Shown here piece after piece: positions 23,209 to 32,645 of a stretch of DNA of 36,265 bases. The stretch is taken from the NCBI GenBank assembly GCA_016124255.1, contig WGOB01000060.1:1-36265 (forward strand). Direction: 5' to 3'. Position 1 is the stretch's first letter, and the number at the start of each line of letters is the position of its first letter. This DNA is from Alphaproteobacteria bacterium (lineage in GTDB: Bacteria > Pseudomonadota > Alphaproteobacteria > Caulobacterales > Aquidulcibacteraceae). The notes under the pieces are model-generated. The model was not told the origin of the DNA and made no database searches. It saw only the letters and a list, made by a program, of their open reading frames with translations. The translations under genes were made by a program, and so were the position numbers.

Positions 23209-23508
23209 ATGAAGACCGAGGCTATCTTCGCGCCCGCCGCGCTTCGCCTCGACGTCCAGCTGCCCGCGCCGATCAAGGCGGATGCTGGGTCTGAAGCGGT
23301 AGAAGCGGCGAAGGCGGACACAACGGCTGTGCAGCCTGCGCTGCTGGTCGCGGGCGAACTCGTCATCGAGATCGACGCGGCCGCGCAGCGGTTCGTGCAC
23401 AAATTCTTCGATCCGCGCTCGCAAGAATTGACGCTGCAATATCCCAGCGATCAGCAGCTTGCGTTTGCGCGCGGACTGAACGCATACCTGCGCGCGCGCT
23501 TCCCCTGA
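23209..23508 (+). CDS. FlaG-like protein
   Basis: 99 aa. The C-terminal half VIEIDAAAQRFVHKFFDPRSQELTLQYPSDQQL (read in pieces from about residue 52) fits the FlaG pattern, where a strand, the D..(S/T).(E/Q)..(R/L)Q.P turn and a helix follow in order. FlaG proteins influence filament length by an unknown mechanism. Located 77 bp after flagellin. The N-terminal 45 residues are low-complexity and Ala-rich. Annotated by pattern only. Confidence 0.6.
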   Translation: MKTEAIFAPAALRLDVQLPAPIKADAGSEAVEAAKADTTAVQPALLVAGELVIEIDAAAQRFVHKFFDPRSQELTLQYPSDQQLAFARGLNAYLRARFP

Positions 23509-23576
23509 GCGCGGCGTAAACGACCCCGCTACGCGCCGACGCCGCAGCCCGGCGTATGGATAATTTTGTGTAAACG

Positions 23577-23592
23577 TTAATCCTTTATTAAC
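23577..23592 (+). promoter_or_regulatory. CtrA-type binding site TTAA-N7-TTAAC
   Basis: TTAA-TCCTTTA-TTAAC is an exact match to the CtrA box used in Caulobacterales for cell-cycle control of flagellar genes. It lies 117 bp upstream of the start at 23709, pointing to CtrA control of the flagellin-C-terminus-like gene. No second copy was found in the window. Confidence 0.6.
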
Positions 23593-23708
23593 ACTTAACG
23601 CGCTTTGTGCGCGCAGCGAGCGGAAGCTCGCCGCGCGTCGCTTGTGCGCATCTCTGCGCTGGGCGCAGACTTGTTGGCGACGCCGCGCACAATCCGAAGG
23701 AGCGCGTC

Positions 23709-24467
23709 ATGGTCGGCACCGTCAATCCGTCCTCACTCACCAGCGCCGGCGCCGCGTTCGATGCGCGCCCGTCGCGGGACGCGCAGCGCCCGGCGGAATC
23801 AGATGGCCACACCACGCGCGCTGCGGGCGGCGAAGAGCGCGACCCCGCGCTCGCTTGGCGCGCGGCGCGTGAAAGCGCGCGCCTGGCGCTCGCCGATCTC
23901 GACCTCACGCTGTCCGCCGGCAACGCCGCCGCCGCGCTCGCGGCGCAGATCGGGGACGCTGCGCGCGCCAATGACGCCGCGCTTGTCGCGTCTCTGCTGG
24001 AAGAGTTCCGCGCCGGGGTTTCATCGGCCATCGAGGCCGGCGGGTCCGGCGCCGCCGGCGCCGTGGTGCGCGTTCAGATCGAAGCGGATGCGCCGCCGTT
24101 CGAGATCGCCGGGCTTGATCTGCGCGTAAAGGCCGAAGCCGGCGAGCGCGCGGCCGTGCAATTCACGACGTCTAGCGGCGCAGCCTCGCCTGACGATGCG
24201 GCCGCCGTCGCGCGCGCCGCCGACGAGACGCTCGCGCGCATCCAAGCCGAGCTCACGCGCTTGCGCGGCGCGGCGCAGCGGCTTGAAACCCACGATGCGT
24301 TTCTCGCCGCCGCCGAAGGCGCGTTGGCGGGCGGCGTGCGGGCCGATCTCAACGCCGAGACCGCGCGGTTGCTGGCGCTCCAGGTGCGCCAGGGCCTGGT
24401 TGCGGGCGCGGGCGCGATCGCCACCGCCAACCCCGAGTCCGTGCTCGGATTGTTTGCGCGCGACTAG
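23709..24467 (+). CDS. Flagellin-C-terminus-like protein of unknown role
   Basis: 252 aa with ATG at 23709 supported by AAGGAG at 23697-23702; upstream in-frame ATG 23607 overlaps the regulatory region. The last 70 residues run parallel to the flagellin C-terminal D1/D0 domain: LRGAAQRLETHDAFLAAAEG, then DLNAETARLLALQVRQGL and NPESVLGLF, with the same order as in flagellin (AKALDVQKTFLSKLS, ESARLQALQVKQ, VLSFF). It lacks the flagellin N-terminal D0 start (no INTN-type sequence), so it is probably not a filament subunit; it may be a hook-associated or minor filament part. The CtrA box upstream and position between flagellin and flgI support a flagellar role. Confidence 0.66.
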   Translation: MVGTVNPSSLTSAGAAFDARPSRDAQRPAESDGHTTRAAGGEERDPALAWRAARESARLALADLDLTLSAGNAAAALAAQIGDAARANDAALVASLLEEFRAGVSSAIEAGGSGAAGAVVRVQIEADAPPFEIAGLDLRVKAEAGERAAVQFTTSSGAASPDDAAAVARAADETLARIQAELTRLRGAAQRLETHDAFLAAAEGALAGGVRADLNAETARLLALQVRQGLVAGAGAIATANPESVLGLFARD

Positions 24468-24470
24468 ACC

Positions 24471-25700
24471 TCAGCCGCTCGTCTCCGGATCGCCGGCGCG
24501 CGCCGGCTTTTGCGCGGCGGCTTTCGCGGCCGCCTGCCGGATGCGCCGGCGCCGGGTCGGCCGATAGCGGAAGAACCGCACGATCGCGTTCGCGAACACG
24601 GTGGCCGCCGCCGCCGTCATCCCCACCGCGATCGAGATCAGCGTGACGACATTTGCGGTGAGCGCGCTTGTCCATGTCGTTGTGCCGTGCGCGGCGTGCA
24701 CGAGGGCGCGGCTGTCGGTCAGGCGCTTGGCGACGGCGGTCGCGCGATCGCCGCCGGCCTGCGCGACGAGCCGCAGGCGCGGCAAGTCTGCATTGCTGCG
24801 CGCCTGCGCCAGAAGCCGCCCCGCGCCGCGTGACGAGGTCGCCGCGGTCATCGCGCCGATGTCCTCAAGCAGCGCGGCGAAGGCGTCCAGAGCGCGCATG
24901 TCGGCGTGTGTGTGGAAGGCGCGCGCAACGCCGCGCCCGCCGTCGCTCTGCGCCGCCGCCGCGGCGACGGCGCCGCGCAACGGCCCGTCGGGAAACACAA
25001 TGCGTGCGCGCGCCTCGAGCGCGGCGGCGAAACGGCGGTGCAGGCGTCCCGCACGGCGCGCATCGCGCAGCGCGGCTGCGCCGCGCGCCGCGTTCGGCGA
25101 GATTGCGTCGCTGAACGCCACGTGCAGCGCCATCAGCGAAAGCGCCAGGTGATCGTCGTCGCGGCCTGCTATCCAGTTCTGCGCTTGCCGCTGCAGATCG
25201 CCGAGCCCGCCATAGCCGATGAACGCGGCGGAGTCGGGCGCGGCGTCCGCCTGCGCCATCCAGGCGGCCGCATCCTGGAATACGCCGCGCGTCTCGTTCG
25301 ACAGCAGTTCGGCCGCCGCCGCGGCAATCTCCGCGTCGGACGGATCGGCGTCGAGCGTGCGGTTGATCCGCGACGCGGCGCCGCCGCCCAGCATCGTCCG
25401 CGCACTGAGCACGAAGCCGCGCGCGGCGTGGGGATCGCCCTCGCGCAGTTCGCGCGCCACCAGTTCTTCCCAGCCGCGGCGGCGGCTCAAGCCCTGCGGC
25501 GCCAGCCGCGCGGCGATCTCTTCGACGGCGTTGCGGGTTTCAGCGCGCGCCGCCGGCGTCGAGGGGAAACCGAAGACGGCGGGATCGTCGAGCGTGTGCG
25601 CGAGGGCTGCGCCGGCGAACGGCGCAAGGAACAGGCACGCGTTCATCAGCAGCGCCGACAGCGCCCCGGACGCCAGAATCCTGCGCAGCACACTCAACAT
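24471..25700 (-). CDS. Uncharacterised two-TM protein at the end of the flgI operon
   Basis: 409 aa, family not recognised. N-terminal signal/TM helix (about 8-35, LASGALSALLMNACLFLAPF), a long Ala/Arg-rich helical middle region presumably periplasmic (about 40-345), a second TM helix (about 348-374, VVTLISIAVGMTAAAATVF) and a basic cytoplasmic tail (RYRPTRRRRIRQAAAKAA). The start at 25700 is chosen because it begins the TM helix. It lies 67 bp downstream of flbY on the same strand and is thus probably co-transcribed with flgI-cheL-flbY. Membrane topology is inferred from the sequence; no function can be given. Confidence 0.65.
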   Translation of the reverse strand: MLSVLRRILASGALSALLMNACLFLAPFAGAALAHTLDDPAVFGFPSTPAARAETRNAVEEIAARLAPQGLSRRRGWEELVARELREGDPHAARGFVLSARTMLGGGAASRINRTLDADPSDAEIAAAAAELLSNETRGVFQDAAAWMAQADAAPDSAAFIGYGGLGDLQRQAQNWIAGRDDDHLALSLMALHVAFSDAISPNAARGAAALRDARRAGRLHRRFAAALEARARIVFPDGPLRGAVAAAAAQSDGGRGVARAFHTHADMRALDAFAALLEDIGAMTAATSSRGAGRLLAQARSNADLPRLRLVAQAGGDRATAVAKRLTDSRALVHAAHGTTTWTSALTANVVTLISIAVGMTAAAATVFANAIVRFFRYRPTRRRRIRQAAAKAAAQKPARAGDPETSG

Positions 25701-25767
25701 CGTCCGCCTATTGCGGCGAGACCTTGGGTGCTCGTGCGCGCGCCCGCAAGGGGCGCCGTTGCGGCTG

Positions 25768-26211
25768 TCAGGCGGTCTTGTTGAGTGCGACGGGCGTGGG
25801 GCCGCTGGCGCCGGCGAACGCGCCGTCGGCTCCATAGGCGCCGGCGCCGGTGGTGTGGCGCGCCACCTCTTCCGCGATCGCCTGCACCAGGCCTTCGCTC
25901 AGAATCTTTACCGCTTCAAGCGCCAGCGTGTGCGCGGCGAGCGCTTCGTTCAGCGCTTCGGTCGCGCGCCGCAACGCGGCGTGCATCGTGGGCGCCGCGC
26001 CCGTGATCAGAGCGGGCTCCGCCTTGATCCGCGCCATCTCCAGACGGTAGGCGTTCACGAGGCGCGCCTTCTCCTCGGCGGCGTCGCCGTTGGGCAGGGG
26101 CTTGCGCGCTTCGATCAGCGCAGTCTCCTCGCGCAGAATGGCGATCAGGCGTTCAGTGAGCGCGAGCAATTGGCCGGCGCGGTCGGCGGCGTCGTCAGCG
26201 ATCAGCGCCAT
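25768..26211 (-). CDS. FlbY/FlgN-like flagellar protein
   Basis: 147 aa, almost all helical: ADRAGQLLALTERLIAILREETALIEARKP (in pieces) followed by a second long helix ALRRATEALNEALAAHTLALEAVK. This is the FlgN-like/FlbY architecture, short two-helix chaperone-like proteins that in Caulobacter follow cheL and are needed for flagellar assembly. GGAGG precedes the ATG. The start lies 17 bp inside the end of the cheL-like gene. The assignment rests on size, helix pattern and operon position. Confidence 0.72.
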   Translation of the reverse strand: MALIADDAADRAGQLLALTERLIAILREETALIEARKPLPNGDAAEEKARLVNAYRLEMARIKAEPALITGAAPTMHAALRRATEALNEALAAHTLALEAVKILSEGLVQAIAEEVARHTTGAGAYGADGAFAGASGPTPVALNKTA

Positions 26212-26554
26212 CGCGATCCTCCGTAGGCTGAGCTTGGATGGTCTGGAGACGCTGCAACTCGGCGACGATCGCGTCGGCCAGACCCACGCCGCCGGCCTTG
26301 GCCATGCTCTGCGCGTAGCGCTCCACCAGCATCGGGCGGAACATCTGTTCGCCGTCGCCGCCGCCGCCCAAGCCGTCCGTGTCGAGCGCGGAGAACGCCG
26401 GCTGCAGCAATTCCGCCAGCACCATGCCCTCGAATTCCTCCGCGACGCGACGGATCTCCTGCATCTGCGCATCGAGCGGCGCGCGCAGGAGCGGGCGCGG
26501 GGCGGAGAGCGCGGCGAGCGCGGGAAGCGTGCGGAGCGGGGCCGGCTCAGCCAT
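26195..26554 (-). CDS. Rod-binding protein, FlgJ N-terminal/CheL type
   Basis: 119 aa. The FlgJ rod-binding core reads IRRVAEEFEGMVLAELLQPAF (in pieces) then GGGDGEQMFRPMLVERYAQSMAKAGGVGLADAI, with the GE.MF...L.E.YA..MA..GG.GLA pattern of the family. It lacks the muramidase domain of enterobacterial FlgJ, as in CheL of Caulobacter. It caps or scaffolds rod assembly in the periplasm. The ATG at 26554 shares one base with the flgI TGA, so translation is coupled; GTG 26557 is an alternative. Confidence 0.83.
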   Translation of the reverse strand: MAEPAPLRTLPALAALSAPRPLLRAPLDAQMQEIRRVAEEFEGMVLAELLQPAFSALDTDGLGGGGDGEQMFRPMLVERYAQSMAKAGGVGLADAIVAELQRLQTIQAQPTEDRDGADR

Positions 26555-27678
26555 CACATCACCTCGATTTCCGCCTGGATCGCGCCGGCCGCCTTCAGCG
26601 CCTGCAGGATCGAGATCATGTCGCGCGGGCTGACGCCGAGCTTGTTGAGGCCGTCCACCAGATCGCGCAGGCGCACGCCTTCGATCACGGCGAGATCGCC
26701 CATGTCTTCGTCGACGTTCACGCTCGTCTGCGGCACGACGACGGTCTCGCCGTCGCTGAGCGGGGCGGGCTGCGACACGCGGGGGCTTTCATTGACGGAA
26801 ATCGTGAGGTTGCCCTGCGCCACCGCGACGGTGGAGACGCGGACGTTCTCGCCCATCACGACGACCCCGGAGGTCTCGTCGATCACGATCCGGGCCGGGG
26901 TGTCGACAGCGACTTCGAGCCCTTCGATCTGTGCGATGAGCGCGACCATGTCGCCGGCGTAGCTTTGTCCGCGGCGCACGGCGACCGAGCCCGGCGAGAG
27001 CGCGCGCGCGGCGTCGCCGCCCAGCGCGCCGTTGATCGCCTGCGCGATCCGCCGCGCGGTGGTGAAGTCTGGATTGCGCAACGCCAGGCGCAACTCGTCC
27101 TGCGCGGCGATGTCGAAGGCGAGTTCGCGCTCAACCAGCGCGCCGGAGGCGATGCGTCCCGCCGTCGGCACGCCGCGCGAAACCGACGAGCCGGACTGGC
27201 CCTGCGCCGAGAACCCGCCGATGGCCACGGGTCCCTGCGCCACGGCGTAGACCTGCTGATCGGCGCCCATCAGCGGCGTCACCAGCAATTGCCCGCCCGC
27301 CAGCGAGCGCGCATCGCCGAGCGCCGAGACCGAGACGTCGATCCGCGATCCCTGCGCCGCGAACGGGGGCAGGTTCGCCGTCACCATGACGGCGGCGACG
27401 TTGCGGGTGTTGAGATTGCCGTTGGTGGAGGAGACGCCCATGCGCTCCAGCATCGCGGCGAGGCTCTCGCGCGTGAACGGCGAATTGCGCAGACTGTCGC
27501 CGCTGCCGGCGAGGCCCACAACGAGGCCGTAGCCGACGAGCTGGTTCTCGCGCACGCCCTCGAAATCGGCGATGTCCTTGATCCGCGGCTCAGCGAACGC
27601 CGGCGCCGCAAACGGCGCGTTGAGCGCCAGCGAGGCGCAGGCGAGCGTCAGCGCGCGCGCGAACACGGAACGACCCAT
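26554..27678 (-). CDS. flgI: Flagellar P-ring protein FlgI
   Basis: 374 aa. Signal peptide with cleavage after AFA-EPRIKDIADFEGVRENQL, then the family-defining VGYGLVVGLAGSGDS and FTRESLAAMLERMGV. Internal features GGQLLVTPLMGADQQVYAVAQGP and C-terminal LVDGLNKLGVSPRDMISILQALKAAGAI are also typical (in pieces). FlgI forms the periplasmic P ring around the rod. Full length compared with the usual 365-375 aa. First gene of the operon flgI-cheL-flbY-unknown. flgA and flgH, often nearby, are not in the window. Confidence 0.95.
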   Translation of the reverse strand: MGRSVFARALTLACASLALNAPFAAPAFAEPRIKDIADFEGVRENQLVGYGLVVGLAGSGDSLRNSPFTRESLAAMLERMGVSSTNGNLNTRNVAAVMVTANLPPFAAQGSRIDVSVSALGDARSLAGGQLLVTPLMGADQQVYAVAQGPVAIGGFSAQGQSGSSVSRGVPTAGRIASGALVERELAFDIAAQDELRLALRNPDFTTARRIAQAINGALGGDAARALSPGSVAVRRGQSYAGDMVALIAQIEGLEVAVDTPARIVIDETSGVVVMGENVRVSTVAVAQGNLTISVNESPRVSQPAPLSDGETVVVPQTSVNVDEDMGDLAVIEGVRLRDLVDGLNKLGVSPRDMISILQALKAAGAIQAEIEVM

Positions 27679-27873
27679 GCCTCCGTTCCTCGCGCGATGC
27701 GGTTAAAGAACCCTCTTTTTTTGCGCGCCTGCGCGGTGACGGAAGTCCCGCGGTCGCGGCGCGCGGTGATCGGCGGCCGGCCATGCGGTCGCGGGCGTGT
27801 TTACACCGCACCCGGCGGCGCGGTCTCGCGCGCGTCGCTCCAAGGACCGGTGCGGGCGCGCGCGCCAGTGCCG

Positions 27874-28287
27874 CTAGTGCGGTTCCGACCCGAAATACTC
27901 GTGGGGGAAGGGCGTCGCGGGGCCAAGCCAGCGCGGCTGTCCACCGCGGGCTTGCCGGGTGTCCTGGCGCCATCGTCCGGCGCTGTCCGTCCATTCATGG
28001 ACGTCGGGTCTGCGATCGTCGTCCACGTCCGACCACACCGACCAACCGTCGTCGGCGTCGCGGCTCCACCACAGGCGAACGCCTTGTCGCCGGCCCGCGT
28101 ATGCGTGCTTTGCCGATACGAAACCGTGTCCTTCATCGTATTGCTGGAAGCGATCGATCTGACGCTCCGGCCAGAAACAGATCGCGCCCATCAAGCCCAA
28201 GCAGCAGGCGATAAGGAGCGCGCGGTCTTGCGATGCAGCCGCCATCCCCGCAGCAGTAACGCTTTCAGCCCAACGGGCCAATCGCAC
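27874..28287 (-). CDS. Small membrane-anchored protein of unknown function
   Basis: 137 aa with GTG at 28287, 6 bp after the rplI stop; ATG 28245 is an alternative. One TM segment (ALLIACCLGLMGAICFWPE, about 24-42) then an outward domain with WSRDADDGWSVWSDVDDDRRPDVHEW (in pieces), where D.DDD.RPD resembles a calcium-binding-like loop. It lies after the ribosomal operon and before flgI. No family recognised; its coding status is moderate because codon bias alone supports it. Confidence 0.5.
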   Translation of the reverse strand: MRLARWAESVTAAGMAAASQDRALLIACCLGLMGAICFWPERQIDRFQQYDEGHGFVSAKHAYAGRRQGVRLWWSRDADDGWSVWSDVDDDRRPDVHEWTDSAGRWRQDTRQARGGQPRWLGPATPFPHEYFGSEPH

Positions 28288-28293
28288 GCTGGC

Positions 28294-28875
28294 TTATTCT
28301 TCGCGGGCGCCGGGTTCGTTGGCGGCGGAGACGCTGGCGATCGCCTGGGCTTGCGCGTCGGCGACGGCGCGGTCGGCTTCCAACGCGGCGGCGACCACGT
28401 CTTCGCCCTTGGCCTGCCGCTCGGCTTCATCGGTGGAGCGCGCCACATTGACGGTGATCGTCACCGTCACCTCCGGATGCGGCTTCACTTTCACAACGTG
28501 CAGCCCGATCGCCTTGATCGGCTTGTCGAGCACGACCGAATTGCGCGCGATCTGCATGCCTTCCGCGGCGATCGCCTCGGTCACGTCGCGGGCGGAGACC
28601 GAGCCATAGAGCTGGCCGCCTTCGCCGGCCTGACGGATAAGCACGTAGCTCTTGCCGTCGATCTTCTCTGCGCTGGTCTGGGCGGCGGCGCGGGCCTCGG
28701 CGTTGCGGGCCTCGATCTCGGCGCGCTGGGCCTCGAACCGCTTACGGTTTTCTTCCGTGGCGCGGAGCGCCTTTTTCTGCGGCAGCAGATAATTGCGCGC
28801 GAAGCCCTGGCGGACCTTCACCTCGTCGCCGATGCCGCCAAGGTTCTCCACGCGCTCAAGCAGGATGACTTGCAT
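28294..28875 (-). CDS. rplI: 50S ribosomal protein L9
   Basis: 193 aa, starts [32 protein letters not shown] (in pieces), the universal L9 N-terminus that binds 23S rRNA near L1. A long connecting helix (about 40-75) and C-terminal domain follow ([11 protein letters not shown]). The alphaproteobacterial acidic/Ala tail is long (E/A-rich to the end). Third gene of rpsF-rpsR-rplI, 12 bp after rpsR. Confidence 0.96.
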   Translation of the reverse strand: MQVILLERVENLGGIGDEVKVRQGFARNYLLPQKKALRATEENRKRFEAQRAEIEARNAEARAAAQTSAEKIDGKSYVLIRQAGEGGQLYGSVSARDVTEAIAAEGMQIARNSVVLDKPIKAIGLHVVKVKPHPEVTVTITVNVARSTDEAERQAKGEDVVAAALEADRAVADAQAQAIASVSAANEPGAREE

Positions 28876-28887
28876 GGGTCAGTCTCC

Positions 28888-29157
28888 TCACTGGACCGCG
28901 TAGGGGAGGAGCGCGAGATAGCGCGCGCGCTTGATCGCCTTGGCGAGGATGCGCTGCTTCTTCTGCGACACCGCCGTGATCCGGGAGGGCACGATCTTGC
29001 CCTTCTCGGAGATGTAGCGCTGCAAGAGCTTCACGTCCTTGTAGTCGATCTTCGGCGCGCCGGCGCCGGAGAACGGGCACACCTTGCGCCGCCGTCCGAA
29101 CGGACGGCGCGCGGGGATGTTGGTCATGTTGAGCTTGTTGACGCCGCCTTTGGCCAT
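28888..29157 (-). CDS. rpsR: 30S ribosomal protein S18
   Basis: 89 aa. [25 protein letters not shown] and the [33 protein letters not shown] core are the S18 hallmarks (in pieces). S18 binds 16S rRNA with S6. Located 3 bp after rpsF. Confidence 0.96.
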   Translation of the reverse strand: MAKGGVNKLNMTNIPARRPFGRRRKVCPFSGAGAPKIDYKDVKLLQRYISEKGKIVPSRITAVSQKKQRILAKAIKRARYLALLPYAVQ

Positions 29158-29160
29158 GGC

Positions 29161-29565
29161 TCAATCCTCCTCGCCCGAATTGTCTTCGCCGCTGTCGGCG
29201 TCGTCGCGGCCTTCGCGGCGTTGCCGGCGGCGCTCGTCGCGGTCGCGCCGCGCCAAAACCGGCGAGGGCTCGGGATCGAGTTCGTCCACGCGGATCGTGA
29301 TGTAACGCAGCACGTCTTCGTTGATGCGCTGGCGCCGCTCGAGTTCGTGGACGGCCTCGGGCGTGGCGTCGATGTTGATGAGGCAATAGTGCCCCTTGCG
29401 GTTCTTGCGCACGCGGTAGGCGAGATTGCGCAAGCCCCAGTATTCAGTCTTGCCAATCTTGCCGCCCAGTTCATTGATCGTGTGGGTCACGTCTTCGACG
29501 AGCGCGTCGACCTGTTGCGGCGAGATATCCTGCCGCGCGATGAGCACGTGTTCGTAATAGGCCAT
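29161..29565 (-). CDS. rpsF: 30S ribosomal protein S6
   Basis: 134 aa. [22 protein letters not shown] and [17 protein letters not shown] are typical of S6. The C-terminal tail [29 protein letters not shown] (in pieces) is charged and acidic, like those extended by RimK in some bacteria. First gene of the operon; divergent from fabD. AGAGGAT serves as ribosome binding site; the longer frame to 29772 is not supported. Confidence 0.95.
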   Translation of the reverse strand: MAYYEHVLIARQDISPQQVDALVEDVTHTINELGGKIGKTEYWGLRNLAYRVRKNRKGHYCLINIDATPEAVHELERRQRINEDVLRYITIRVDELDPEPSPVLARRDRDERRRQRREGRDDADSGEDNSGEED

Positions 29566-29759
29566 AATCCTCTTCCTGGATGACCCGCGGCGCTCAGGCG
29601 GGGGAAGGCTCCCGCCCCAACGATGGACCCCGGACGCGAAAAAGAAGCGCCGGGGCCGCGAGGTCTGACGAAGCGCGGGAAAATACGGATCGCGCCCCAA
29701 AAGGCAAGCCGAAACCGAGGCGCTCGCGCGCGGGCTGCGAAGATGCTTTAGAGGCTCCC

Positions 29760-30701
29760 ATGACCATAGCATTCCTGTTTCCGGGGCAAGGCTCGCAAGC
29801 GCCCGGCATGGGCAAGAGCCTTCACGACGCCTTCGGCGCGGCCCGCGAGGTGTTCCAGGAGGTGGACGACGCGCTCGGCGAACGGCTCTCCGGGCTGATC
29901 TTTGAAGGGCCGGCCGACACGCTCACCCTCACCGCCAACGCGCAGCCCGCGCTGATGGCGGTCAGTCTCGCCGCGATGCGCGCGCTCAAGGTCGAGTTCG
30001 GGGTGGACGTGACGCGGGCCGCCTATGTCGCGGGGCATTCCCTCGGTGAATATTCCGCGCTGGCCGCCGCCGGCGCGCTGACGGTCTCGGACGCGGCCCG
30101 GCTCCTCCGCATTCGCGGCGACGCGATGCAGGCGGCGGTCCCGGTCGGCGCGGGGGCGATGGCGGCGCTGATCGGCAAAGTCGATCTCGCGCTCGCCGAG
30201 GCGATCGCGGAGGCCGGCGCCGCGGCGGGGATCGTGGTCGTCGCCAACGACAATAATGTCGGCAATGTCGTGATCTCGGGCACGAAGGCGGGCGTGGACG
30301 CCGCGATCGCGGCGGCCAAGGAGAAGGGCGTGCGCGCCGTGCCGCTGGCGGTGTCGGCGCCGTTTCATTCGCCGCTGATGCAGCCGGCCGCGGACGCGAT
30401 GGCGGAAGCGCTGGCGGCGGCGACGATCGCGCCGCTGGCCGCGCCCTTGGTGGCGAACGTGACGGCCCAGCCGGTCACGGCGCCGGCGGAGGTGCGCCGG
30501 CTGCTGGTGGAGCAGGTGACGGGCCGGGTGCGCTGGCGCGAGAGCGTGAACTGGATGGCCGGTCCCGGCGGGGTCTCGCGGTTCGTTGAGACCGGCGCCG
30601 GCAAGCAGCTCACCGGCATGGTCAAACGGAACGCGCCCGACGCGGAGGCGCTGGCGCTCAACGAACCCGCCGATCTCGAAGCGTTCGCGAAGAGCGTGTG
30701 A
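29760..30701 (+). CDS. fabD: Malonyl-CoA:ACP transacylase FabD
   Basis: 313 aa. [16 protein letters not shown] at the N-terminus, nucleophile GHSLGEY (92-98, Ser94), and [15 protein letters not shown] preceding it are family signatures. It loads malonyl groups onto ACP for fatty acid synthesis in the cytoplasm. Start at 29760 sits 195 bp from the divergent rpsF. fabG, often next, is absent: the next gene is convergent. Confidence 0.95.
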   Translation: MTIAFLFPGQGSQAPGMGKSLHDAFGAAREVFQEVDDALGERLSGLIFEGPADTLTLTANAQPALMAVSLAAMRALKVEFGVDVTRAAYVAGHSLGEYSALAAAGALTVSDAARLLRIRGDAMQAAVPVGAGAMAALIGKVDLALAEAIAEAGAAAGIVVVANDNNVGNVVISGTKAGVDAAIAAAKEKGVRAVPLAVSAPFHSPLMQPAADAMAEALAAATIAPLAAPLVANVTAQPVTAPAEVRRLLVEQVTGRVRWRESVNWMAGPGGVSRFVETGAGKQLTGMVKRNAPDAEALALNEPADLEAFAKSV

Positions 30702-30732
30702 CGGAACGCGCGTTTCCAGCCCGCACAAAAGG

Positions 30733-30742
30733 CCCCCCCCCC
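30733..30742. repeat. Run of ten C between convergent genes
   Basis: Homopolymeric C10 in the 66-bp gap between fabD (ends 30701) and the DUF885 pseudogene (ends 30768), followed by CGCGCGGG. Such runs are prone to length change or assembly error; no gene is affected. Confidence 0.6.
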
Positions 30743-30767
30743 GCGCGGGAGAAGGGAGAAGAAGCGC

Positions 30768-32645
30768 TCAACCCGGCGCCATGCCGCCGGTGGCGGCGAC
30801 CCATTGCTCCACCAGCTGGCGTGTGACCGAGAGCGGGGTTGCGCCGTTCAGCAGGACAGTGTCGTGGAAGCCGCGCAGATCGAACTGCGCGCCCATCACG
30901 CCCCTGGCCCATTCGCGCATCGCCGCGATCGCCTGGCGCCCGACCATGTAGCCGCAGGCCTGGCCCGGCCACACGCTGTAGCGCTCGATCTCGGTGACGA
31001 TGTTGGATTCCTCATCGCCGGTGGCGGCGACCATGGACTGGATCGCCTGTTCGCGGGACCAGCGCTTGGCGTGCATGCCGGTGTCCACCACCAGCCGCGA
31101 GGCGCGGAACGCGGCCGATTGCAGATAGCCCAGCCGGCCGAGGCGATCGTCCGCATACATGCCCATCTCGTCGGCGAGCTGTTCGGCGTAGAGGCCCCAG
31201 CCCTCCTGGTAGGGGTTGAAGCCTAGGATCGCGGAGCGGAAGAACGGCAGGCCCTCGGATTCCTGCGCCAGAGCGATCTGCCAGTGATGGCCCGGCACGC
31301 CTTCATGATAGGTGAGCGTCGGCAGGGTGAATTTCGGCCATTCGTTCGCCGGGTCGCGCAGATTGATGTAGTACGCGCCGGGGCGCGATCCATCGAGCGC
31401 TGCCGGCTGGTAATAGCCGCCGGGCGCGCCGGCTTAGGTGTATTCCGGCACCCGCTTGATCTCAAGGCGCGCGCGCGCCTGGCGGCCCATCACTTCCGGC
31501 ATCCGCGCCTCGATCGCCTGCACCTGCGCATTGAGCGCGGCGAGGAGCTGTTCGCGGCCTTCATCCGTGGACGGATAGATCTGGTCCGGGCGCTGCGCGA
31601 TCTGGCGCACGCGCTCGGCGATCGTGCCGCGCGTCAAGCCTTCGGCGCGTAGGATCTGATCCATCTCGCTGTTGAGCGCGGCGACGAGTTCGACGCCCAT
31701 CGTGTGGATCTCATCGGCGGTCATGGCGGTGGTGGTGTTCTGGCGGAGCGCTGCGGCGTACATCTCAGCGCCGCGCGGCAGCCGCCAGCATCCCGCGTCA
31801 TGCACCGCGCCGCGCCGCGTTTGGCGCAGCGCCGCGATCTGGGCTGCGTAGGCGGGCAGCACCTCGCCGGCGAGGATCTGGCGCGCGTTCTCGGTCAGCG
31901 CCGCGCGATCGGCGTCGGCGAGGCCTTCCACGTTCGCAAGCTTGCCGGCGAACGAGGATACGAGCGGGTTGGCGTCGCCGGCGAGCCCGGCGAACGCTTC
32001 AAGCTGCGTGATCGCCTTGTCGATCGCGAAATCCGGCGGCGAGACGCCGGCGGCGACATCCGCGCGGTGGCGCTCGGTCTCGGTGGCCACGTTGCGCGCG
32101 AAGGCGCGCATGCGGGCGAGATAGGCGTCGGCCTGGTCGCGGCTGGCGACCGGGTGAACGCTGGCGAGAAAATCCGGCGTCTGCGTGTAGGCGCCGGTGA
32201 GCTGGGAGACGACATAGGGCGTGCCCGCGCCGGCGGTGTTGGGGAATTGCATCGTGGCGAGCAGATCGTCGAGCGCGGTGACCACCACCTCGCGCGAGAC
32301 CACGTCCTGGCCGTGCAGGGCGGCGGGATCAATCGCGCGGGCGCGCGTCAGTCCGCTCTCGATGATCGCCTTGAAGCGCGCCTGCGCCGCGACGGAGGAA
32401 TCGGCCAGCCGGTCGATATAGCGCCCGCCCGCCATCTCCTCTGGAACGGCGAGATAGGTCGCGAACTCCGGGATCTCGCGCAGATAGGCGGTGGAGAGCT
32501 CGTTCATCAGCGTCTGGATGGACGAGGGACCGGCGGTCGCTTGCGCATCCGGCGTCGGCGCCGCCTCCATCGTGCCGGCGCAGCCGGAGAGCACCGCCAA
32601 GCTTGCAGCGCCCGATCCGAGCACAGTGCGTCGTGTGAATTGCAT
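30768..32645 (-). pseudogene. DUF885 family exported protein interrupted by an in-frame TAA
   Basis: A single reading frame of 625 codons with one TAA at 31434-31436 after codon 403. N-terminal part: Tat-like signal (TRRTVLGSGAAS) and lipobox LSGC, then DUF885 helical body. The stop follows VPEYT; translation beyond it reads AGAPGGYYQPAALDGSRPGAY, then YHEGVPGHHWQIALAQE, which is the conserved DUF885 core with a HE..PGHH metal-binding-like motif, and continues to 30768. The frame is kept on both sides, so the change is a point nonsense mutation, a sequencing error, or readthrough. DUF885 proteins are M32-like metallopeptidase relatives. As written, the product lacks its catalytic part. Confidence 0.82.

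Noticed and set aside
26965-29583. Plus-strand ORF of 872 codons
   Set aside because: It is antisense to flgI, rplI, rpsR and rpsF and has no recognisable family.
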